From: Saturnia japonica
Taxonomy: Eukaryota > Arthropoda > Insecta > Lepidoptera > Saturniidae
Reading direction: 5' to 3'
DNA length: 64,000 nucleotides
Assembly: GCA_033032175.1 (NCBI GenBank)
Contig: CM065322.1
Span: forward strand, 3,224,001 to 3,288,000
The position numbers were made by a program, and so were the translations under genes. Positions within the stretch are counted from its first letter, which is position 1, and every line of letters begins with the position of its first letter. The notes beneath the pieces are model-generated. The model saw nothing but the letters and a program-made list of their open reading frames with translations, was not told the DNA's origin and made no database searches. Positions 57,240 to 64,000 of this stretch are shown here, piece by piece.

Positions 57240-58733
57240 AAAAAGAATGCTGTTTTTGAACTGACTTTTTTTTTTTTTGAACTGACTACACTGTTAGCCT
57301 TAGGGGCCCTAAAGCCGCTGCGGCTTTTACAGCTTCACCGGACTTGGGGGCGAGCGCAGAGGGCACTCAGCCGCGAAAGTTTTGTGGACGACTCGCACGA
57401 GGGTGCCAAAGTGGCCGGACCTCGGCTCGGGCGGTCGTCGCGTTCGCAAATAGGTCGCGATCTATTCGAATCCCTACACCTACGATTCGAGCTAACTAAA
57501 TATACACATAGGCACGTTCCCTTTCTCCTGGGAGGAAGGAAGGAACCGTGCGTATGTGTATTCAGTAATCGGAATGTTTCTACACTAACTAGCGCTAACT
57601 AACTAGCGTAAAAAAGAAAAAAAAAAAGGTCCCTCACAGAACCTATGTACCTGTGTGGTGTGCACGTGTGTATGTTCATACGTGTGTAGTGTTGTATGTA
57701 GGTAGCTAAGTGATGCACGTACAGTGTCACTTGTATCGCGCGGGCGGTTGCCTGACCCAAGGGTTTCACACCGAGGAACGGACCTAGGCTTGGGTTACCG
57801 CTAGAGAGGGTGGACGTGACGGGTGTGCTGGAGCGAAATTGACTGCACGCCCTCTGCGGAGAGAACGGTGGTTACGCGGGCGTGGGCGCTGGCACGCTCT
57901 GTTTGGAGAGACGGATGTGTAATATTTATTCGAATTTTCGATGTGATCGTCGGGATCAATAAAAATATTGCGCGGCCGGCGTTTGCACCGGATGTCCGTG
58001 GGTGCCGGAATATAAGTGGCGGCTGTTTTTATTAACGGATTCGCGTGGTTCGACGCGGTGTCGAAATACGAACGGGAGAGCTGTTTAACGTAGGCATGTA
58101 TCGAAGGAAGCTCCATATCTCTATGGAGATCTACGCTTCGAACATACCACGGGGCCCCGGTGAGACGATAGAGGAACCTATTCTGTATCGATTGTAACCG
58201 TTTGAAACTCGACTCGGACATATGTGCGAACACGGCGCAACTGTATGTCAAAATTGGTCGAATACACGTCTTGTAGAGCGTGAGCTTATGTCGCGTGGAC
58301 ATTTTACTCACCGAACACAACAGAGGATGCAACCGGCCCAGGACCCACGCGGCCCTGTTCCTAACCTTACGGATGTGGGGTCTAAAGGAGAGCCTACTAT
58401 CTAGGGTTACCCCTAGATATTTGGTCTCTCTTACATACGGAATCGGATTATCGTAGAGCTTAACAGGTTTAAGCTTCCACGGTATCTGTGACGAATCCGC
58501 ATCGAAGAGCATCGCGGCGCTCTTCGAGGGATTAATGGCTATACGCCACTCGTTAAACCACTTCCCGAGAGTGGTCACGGAGCGTTGGACTTTGTGTCTG
58601 AGGTGGGATCTATTCCTATCTGAGGCATATAAGACTGTATCGTCAGCGTATAGCCCTACCTCGACCTCCGGGGAGTCGAGGTAGGTCACTGACGTACAGG
58701 TTAAATAGGCTAGGAGCCAAAAAGAATGCTGTT
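57240..58733 (-). mobile_element. 5'-truncated jockey LINE with 15-bp TSD
   Basis: AAAAAGAATGCTGTT occurs at 57240..57254 and 58719..58733. Between lie (element sense) the C-terminal RT ORF (58718..57784), a GC-rich 3' UTR and a poly(A) tail (T run 57266..57278). Beyond the tail the 3' terminal word GTCAGTTCAAA is repeated once more before the TSD. The body is far more GC-rich than the surroundings. Shorter copies of its 3' end are at 3092..3215 and 40554..40653. Confidence 0.92.
57784..58718 (-). CDS. Jockey reverse transcriptase, C-terminal part
   Basis: Open from the truncation point at 58718 to the stop at 57784, about 311 codons. It enters in the RT palm just before VGLYADDTVLYASDRNRSHL, with the catalytic YADD near residues 23-26 of the fragment. 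It continues through WFNEWRIAINPSKSAAMLFD, TKYLGVTLDSRLSF, RPILTYSCAVFAHMS and LQSIQNRFLYRLTGAPWYVR, the standard jockey thumb and post-RT order. No internal stops. The N-terminal endonuclease and most of the RT are missing, so it encodes no working enzyme. Confidence 0.92.
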
Positions 58734-58754
58734 CTAATTTTTATTATTTAACTA

Positions 58755-58930
58755 GCTCTGATGACATAGAAGCAACGCCATGGCAGAGGGAGCGTATACG
58801 GACACCGCATTGTTCAACCTGACTTCGAATCTGTACGAGGAGCCTGAGCTTTCAGTGAAGGAAAACATTGTGATGAAACCGTAGCATGGTGATAGACCAT
58901 TTTCCAATATTTCTCTGGCTAAAGTTGAGG
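58755..58930 (+). repeat. tRNA-derived SINE, type A
   Basis: GACTTCGAATCTGTACGAGG (B-box-like TTCGAATC) is followed by GAGCCTGAGCTTTCAGTGAAGGAAAACATTGTGATGAAACC, matching 33104..33395 in reverse. The tail is lost. Confidence 0.6.
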
Positions 58931-59145
58931 ATACCATTTTTAGATTTATCGTGTTACCATTTACGTCATTTTCTCACTTACCATTAATTAAGACTGTAGT
59001 GAAAATCAACAAAGAATTAAGAAAAGATTTACGATTAGACGACAATAAAAAATTATAAATTTATTTATTTATACTAAAAAGTCCAAGATGGAAAAAACTT
59101 TTAAGTTATCATATAAAAAAGTTGTATAGGTAAATATTTTTTACT

Positions 59146-59590
59146 AGCCACGCCCGTGTGTGCCATCATGCCGTAAATCGGACACAAAATCATATCTTGC
59201 TACCACCGTTCCCGGTTATTTTAAGGACAAAAATATTTATTGTAGATGATCCTTAGAAGATAGACATAAATTACTCTCTCATTGACTTTTTTGTAGGTCT
59301 TTTTAACATCTACAATTATATACTACATTAATTTAATACATATATATATCTCTTACGGTTTAATCAGTGTAAATCATTTAAGCAACCCAGAATCGTCGTT
59401 TTCCGAATTATTTTTTATTTGTGCGGAACCCTAATTCTTAGAAAAAAGGTAGCCTAAGTTACTTCTTATAACATCAGCTATACGTCAGTGAAAGTACAGT
59501 TATTATTTTTTTTTGTTTTACATGCATTTAGTAAAAAGCTGTTATTTTGACATTACAAACAGACACTTCATTTTTATTTATTTGTATAGA
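59146..59590 (-). mobile_element. Non-autonomous Helitron-like element, family 1 (445 bp)
   Basis: It begins CTAGCCACGCCCGTGTGTGC and ends ACTTCATTTTTATTTATTTGTATAGA, the reverse of the family 1 termini, flanked by A and T. The interior matches 47791..48306 in order. Confidence 0.65.
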
Positions 59591-60179
59591 TTGGACCTTC
59601 AGCCAAAACAGATAATTTTATATTTCTCCGAATATAAATAGACATTCATATACATATAGATATACTTATCTCGCAACAGACCGTGTTTCAGTTTGAGTGG
59701 GCGGGCGACAATGATTTACACCCTCTTGTTCGATGCTAATCGAGTGCTAAGTAGCTGGCTGGCTTGATTTATTACACACGGATTAAAGTATAATTATTTG
59801 TGAGACGCCTCCCCGTTAGCACATTTATCAGACCTCATGCTAATTGCAGACGTGTCTGCTTCTATCTTGTTTTTGATTTATCTTTGACTTTTAATGTTTA
59901 GAAAATGAATGTAATGTTTACGTCCGCTTAGCAGAGTTATATGTGCTTATTGTGGTAAAAAATAATCAACTCACGTTTGTATTATATAATAATATAGATT
60001 ACAAATACAAACAAGTCTCTTGGTTTAATTCCTATGTCAACCAGGGACGCTGTATGTAAATGTATTAAAGACATCGTAAATAAAAAAAAAACCTTACAAA
60101 TAACCTACTAATTTAGACCATACAAAACCCAAACACTATATCCCTGCTGTAAATTGGTGAGGAGTTTGGTATCCCGCAG
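59591..60179. other. Unassigned AT-rich sequence
   Basis: No supported feature. Confidence 0.35.
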
Positions 60180-60673
60180 AAAACAGATGATGTTGCAGCA
60201 TCAGATCAAAGTCTAATATCATTGGTATATTACGGTATTTTACTATGGGGTTCGCAGTTGAGGTAGATACCATATTTGTATTACAAAAACGGGCAGTTCG
60301 AGCAATTTATGATATGGGACCACGCGAATCATTGAGGAATAAATCTCAAGAAGTTAGTATCTTAACTTTGGCTTTCCAATACATCTTGGAAAATATTTTG
60401 TATGTACGGACGAATGAAGATAATTTTGAACTTGTAACTAACAGGCACAATTTCAATACTAGAAATAAACATAAAATTGTCAATCCGTCTTTTAGACTAG
60501 GTATAACAAATAAAAGTTTTTTAGATAACTGTGTTAGGTTCTATAATAAACTTCCTAAGCACATTACCGATTTGCCGGATAATAAGTTCAAGAATCATGT
60601 TAAGCAAGTTTTATTGTCGAAGGGGTATTATAGGGTGGCTGATTACGTGAATGATAATGATGTCTGTATGTGA
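60180..60673 (+). pseudogene. LINE ORF2 C-terminal fragment with one frameshift
   Basis: 60190..60255 reads ..ASDQSLISLVYYGILLWGS in one frame. After a shift the frame from 60245 reads VEVDTIFVLQKRAVRAIYDM, then NTRNKHKIVNPSFRLG, FYNKLPKHITDLPDNKFKNH and LLSKGYYRVADY to a stop. This is the post-RT C-terminal region of CR1-type LINE ORF2 (A.LVYYGI..WG, LQKRAVRAI, FYNKLP). The RT core itself is absent. Confidence 0.8.
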
Positions 60674-60895
60674 TTCTCTCTCTGTACATCTATTGAAAAT
60701 GATACTATATACTATACTGGATAACAATAAAAAAATATAGTAAGGTTTTGATAAACCCAATCGAGTTTCTTGTCGGATCTTTTCGATGGCTGGGATGTTT
60801 TCCGAACTGGTGGTAGTGTTTTGATATTCATAAGTGCCTTCTTGGGACCTAAATTTAATAAAATATATTTTGATTTTGATTGAAGCAACAGAATA
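60180..60895 (+). mobile_element. CR1-group LINE 3' end
   Basis: It contains a C-terminal ORF2 fragment (60180..60673) and a 3' UTR ending TTTAATAAAATATATTTTGATTTTGATTG, a hexamer-like tail. Related 3' ends lie at 50466..51785 and 27340..27475. Confidence 0.8.
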
Positions 60896-61189
60896 CCAAA
60901 TCTCACTCGTCATATCCATTCATCAACTAAAAAATAGCTGATAATCTTCAAACGGCTTAACATATTTTTTTTGATTCAGCTATGAAAAATCTCGATTAAG
61001 TGACTTTTCAAATAAAAATACTAAGTCAAAATTAGTTCAACCGTTTTGTAGCTACGTTGCCACAAACAGATACATACATTAAACTTGTTTGCGGTTAAAA
61101 ATAAATCCTTTAATTACAGTTGAAGACTTATAAAGTGACACGGCAATGAAGCACTTTCCCTTCGACAGAGATCTTCGCCCATTAGTGAG
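60896..61189. other. Unassigned AT-rich sequence
   Basis: No supported feature. Confidence 0.3.
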
Positions 61190-61610
61190 AAATTTTTCTT
61201 GAACGATACTCGTTCCGTCGAGCTCCTACAGCTGCGTAGCAACATTGCCTGGCAGAGCGTGTTGTGCCATGGTGAGAACACTCTTAAGAGCTTGTCTAAT
61301 TACCTCATATCCTTTCCTCGACAATACCACATACATTGTGCTTCGGAGAAACTAAAACGTTCTCCATGTCTTATGTTTGACATATTGTGAAACTGTCGAA
61401 GCATCTTGTGGTCAATGTGTTCCTTCCTTCTTACGACATTGAGTTATTCAAGCGTAACTTAAAGACATATTTGTGCAGACCTGCAAGGTAGCGTCGACCT
61501 CTGAAGGATGGCGGATCTCTTGGTGGTCGCCGTTGTATTTAGATTGTACAGTGCTTACCACCAGGGACAATACGGTCAATTTGCCGAGATACTATAAAAA
61601 ACCCTGAAAA
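61190..61610 (+). mobile_element. Degenerate LINE C-terminus and 3' UTR
   Basis: The pieces CGACATTGAGTTATTCAAGCGTAACTTAAAGACATAT (DIELFKRNLKTYL) followed by GCGTCGACCTCTGAAGGATGGCGGATCTCTTGGTGG and CAGTGCTTACCACCAGG look like an ORF2 end and 3' UTR. The tail recurs near 1870 and 18340. Confidence 0.5.
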
Positions 61611-62124
61611 CCAAAAGTAGCAAAGTCTGTATCGTATCCCTTCTTTCGTTAATTTTATTTCGGTTAGTAAAATTCATCAAAAAAAGCAGGCGCAGTCTTT
61701 AACAAGAACTAATTCAGATATATAAGTTATTCAGTAAGAAATAAAATTGTTGATCAGTCGCCAAGTCTCGGATCTCGTCTCCGCGGTTCATTTACTTACC
61801 TTCTCTAGGTCATTAGTCATGTCTGAATATTCCATCGCTCTCACATTTATGCTGCAACAGACAATGCAAATACATTTAGATTGTATATTTTACTAGATAT
61901 GGTGTATTTATGGGAACATTTTAAAAGAACAGGTAACTGTAACAACTAACAGTTTGGGACTGTTACCTGTAAACTGAGAAAGCTGTTACTAATTACCTAC
62001 CTGTTTCAGGTTGGAATATGGTCTTCTTTATTCAACGACGATTAAATAATATGTAAGCATTATAACTTTTTTATTACCATAGTGCACTATATTATTTTCA
62101 TTCTAACTTTATTAGACTATTAGA
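61611..62124. other. Unassigned; short inverted repeat near 61930
   Basis: ACAGGTAACTGT (about 61929) and ACTGTTACCTGT (about 61960) form a 12-base inverted repeat with one mismatch. Otherwise no supported feature. Confidence 0.35.
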
Positions 62125-62607
62125 ATTGTTAATAAAATTGAAGTGTCTGTTTGTAATGTCAAAATAAAAGCTTTTTACTTTATGCATATGAAAGTATATA
62201 CGATACCTATAACAAAAAACTCATTTATAATTTTTTTGTCTGTCTGTCTGCTTGTTCTGGGTAATCTCCGAAACAGTTGCATTTATTTTGACTGAATTTT
62301 CAGCGATAGATAGCAGATGTTATAGGGAGTAACTTCGACTACTTTTATTTTAGGAAAATAATTAAGGTTCCTCACAAATAAAAAAAAAAAACTCTTCATC
62401 TTGAATCAATTCGGACATTTACATGGCTTAGGCTGAGTAAACAATAAGATATATAACAAATTAATGTACTACATAATTCTAGACATTATAAATCTGTGAG
62501 AGTATACTCTTATCTTCTTCAGGAACACCCACAATAACCATTTTTCAATTCGATTCGTTACGCGCGGATTCTGTAGTCCACGTGAGAAAAGCCATGAGCA
62601 CAACTAG
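62125..62607 (+). mobile_element. Non-autonomous Helitron-like element, family 1
   Basis: GTTAATAAAATTGAAGTGTCTGTTTGTAATGTC to GCCATGAGCACAACTAG (end 62607) aligns with 4202..4715. The first bases are eroded. Confidence 0.6.
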
Positions 62608-62934
62608 TATGCTATAAAACAAAAAAAAACTAATTTAACTCGTAGTTCTAGAGATTAGTGAGTTGAAATAAACAAACATACGATCTCTTGAGCTTTGTGC
62701 TATTAGTGTGGATATTAAATAGAACATTATTTTGTATTCACCAGGATCTATTCAAGGTTTGTGAAAAATGAATCTGTTAAGGGTAGATCGCGAGCCGATT
62801 CGACACCATTTCCTGTTCCGGTCTTCGCATCCATCTTACTCGGATGTTTGCCGACACCCTTTTTAAATTATGTCGGCATAATGAAACCCACCTACTGTTA
62901 TTCCTTATCATATACTTACGTGTTTTATAAGAAA
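62608..62934. other. Unassigned sequence
   Basis: Part of a 110-aa plus frame (62761..63093) that runs into the Helitron-like element; no family signal. Confidence 0.3.
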
Positions 62935-63515
62935 CTAGTAGTGTGCCCGCGGCTCCGCATACGTTTGTTACTACGCAGTAGTTATTTATATCCCGTAATT
63001 TTATTTTTACTCATATTGTTGACAAAGCATATGTCCTGTCAATTGAGGAGTGGTATGTATTTCCCGTGTACAATTAACATCAAAATAGGTTGAAAATTAT
63101 TATTGTAATCTACAACTTCTGATGTATTATTAACGATTCTTATAGCCTTTCAATTGTAGTACTATGTATGCTCCCATCAATTACATACTTCCCATGTACA
63201 AATATTCAACAAAATCGGTTTAAAACCAATGAAATTTATAATTTTTGGAAATTATTTTATTACCTTTACTAAAAGTGTTATTTAAATTTCTAAAAATTTT
63301 AATGACTTATGCTTCTCGTCTACACATTCTCAAGACTTATCATACATCTTGTTCTCTTCTTGTCTACAAAATTTCATAAAAATCGGCTTAGAATTAACTG
63401 AATAGATTGTTTTTACTATTTCTAAAAGTAATATTGAAATTTCTTTTACCCTATCAATTGACCAATGACATAAACAAGAAAACAGACAGACGATGGGCAT
63501 ACTACTATATTTAAA
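62935..63515 (-). mobile_element. Helitron-like element, family 2, long copy
   Basis: It begins CTAGTAGTGTGCCCGCGGCT. The interior matches 8808..8950 (TACGCAGTAGTTAT, ATTGAGGA.TGGT.TGTATTTCCCGTGTACAATT). Later phrases such as TTTCATAAAAATCGGCTTAGAA and AAACAGACAGACG are typical of these elements. The TC end was not located. Confidence 0.55.
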
Positions 63516-63578
63516 CGATACAGATTACTTAAATTGTCCGATTGTTATGACATTTTGTAAACGGGATGCCTAGAGTCA

Positions 63579-63661
63579 GCATAAACGTAGTTGATACTGT
63601 GGCGACTGAACGCAACAAATAGTATTTAGTTCAGTCGCCACTGTATCAACTACGTTTATGC
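63579..63661. repeat. 83-bp hairpin with 33-bp arms
   Basis: Arms 63579..63611 and 63629..63661 are reverse complements with one mismatch (GATACTGTGGCG / CGCCACTGTATC) around a 17-base loop. The GC content of the arms exceeds the flanks. It could be a palindromic MITE, or a hairpin RNA if transcribed. No flanking target duplication was seen. Confidence 0.85.
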
Positions 63662-64000
63662 GGAGTTTATTTAGCGTTAACAGCTTCAAATTTTTGTAAA
63701 TTGCCGCCGTTTTCTTGAGACATCTTTCGATGGCCAGACTCTATGTCTGTATGTATGTCTGTATGTATTGGTTATTAATTGATAGGATATAAGAAATTTC
63801 ATTATTATTTTTAGAGATCGTAAAAAAAATATTTCAAATAAATCTATTTTCGTTAATTCTTGACTGATTTTAGGTATATTATAGGTATAATAAAAAAAGT
63901 GAATAAAAAATAATAATTATTATAAACCGATTTTCATGAAATTCTGTACTCAGGTAGTATGAGTTATTAATAATTGTCAATATTACAATCAAATTCAAAA
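63662..64000. other. Unassigned AT-rich sequence at the window edge
   Basis: A TATGTCTGTATGTATG microsatellite-like run lies near 63743..63765. No gene. Confidence 0.35.

Noticed and set aside
57210..57602. 130-aa plus-strand frame
   Set aside because: It lies across the GC-rich 3' UTR of the minus-strand jockey element and its T tail; it is a composition artefact.

Overview
The window looks like nuclear DNA of a moth or butterfly (Lepidoptera). It is AT-rich and intron-bearing, and it is packed with interspersed repeats that I recognise as typical of lepidopteran genomes: Helitron-like elements starting TCTATACTAAT... or TCTATACAATTAATAAA... and ending CTAG, tRNA-derived SINEs, RTE/CR1/jockey-type LINE fragments, a LINE ORF1 with a PHD finger plus an FP-type C-terminal domain, and Tc1/mariner transposons. 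This assignment rests on pattern recognition, not on a database search. I see no bacterial operons, CRISPR arrays, or rRNA or tRNA genes.

The only host gene I can assemble is a secreted lipocalin-like gene on the minus strand (5082..7755). It has five exons with consistent splice phases and encodes 231 aa. It sits in a head-to-tail tandem duplication (units 5308..9037 and 9038..13134). The left breakpoint falls inside intron 4, so exons 1-4 and the 5' flank are doubled while the terminal exon 5 exists once. The second copy (9153..11565) carries a 283-bp insertion with a 7-bp target-site duplication just upstream of its first exon. If real and not an assembly artefact, this is a young locus with two sets of exons 1-4 feeding one last exon.

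The rest is a transposon landscape. 0-5 kb: LINE ORF1, a SINE, a LINE remnant, an ultra-short jockey 3' end and a Helitron-like element. 13-28 kb: decayed Helitron, CR1-like, RTE and SINE pieces and an unusual 160-bp inverted repeat. 29.3-30.6 kb: a dead mariner. 31-46 kb: SINEs, a jockey-derived SINE-like family and a 5'-truncated CR1/jockey-group LINE with an uninterrupted reverse transcriptase ORF (36454..38523). 46-55 kb: SINEs, Helitron-like elements, and a Helitron nested inside a LINE 3' end. 55.4-56.7 kb: an almost intact DD41D Tc1/mariner element with identical TIRs and one nonsense codon. 57.2-58.7 kb: a 5'-truncated jockey element with a perfect 15-bp target-site duplication. 58.7-64 kb: more Helitron, LINE and SINE pieces and a 33-bp-stem hairpin near the right edge.

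The long stretches between these elements are AT-rich and show no supported gene. One isolated exon-like ORF (31259..31414) is the only other hint of host coding sequence.
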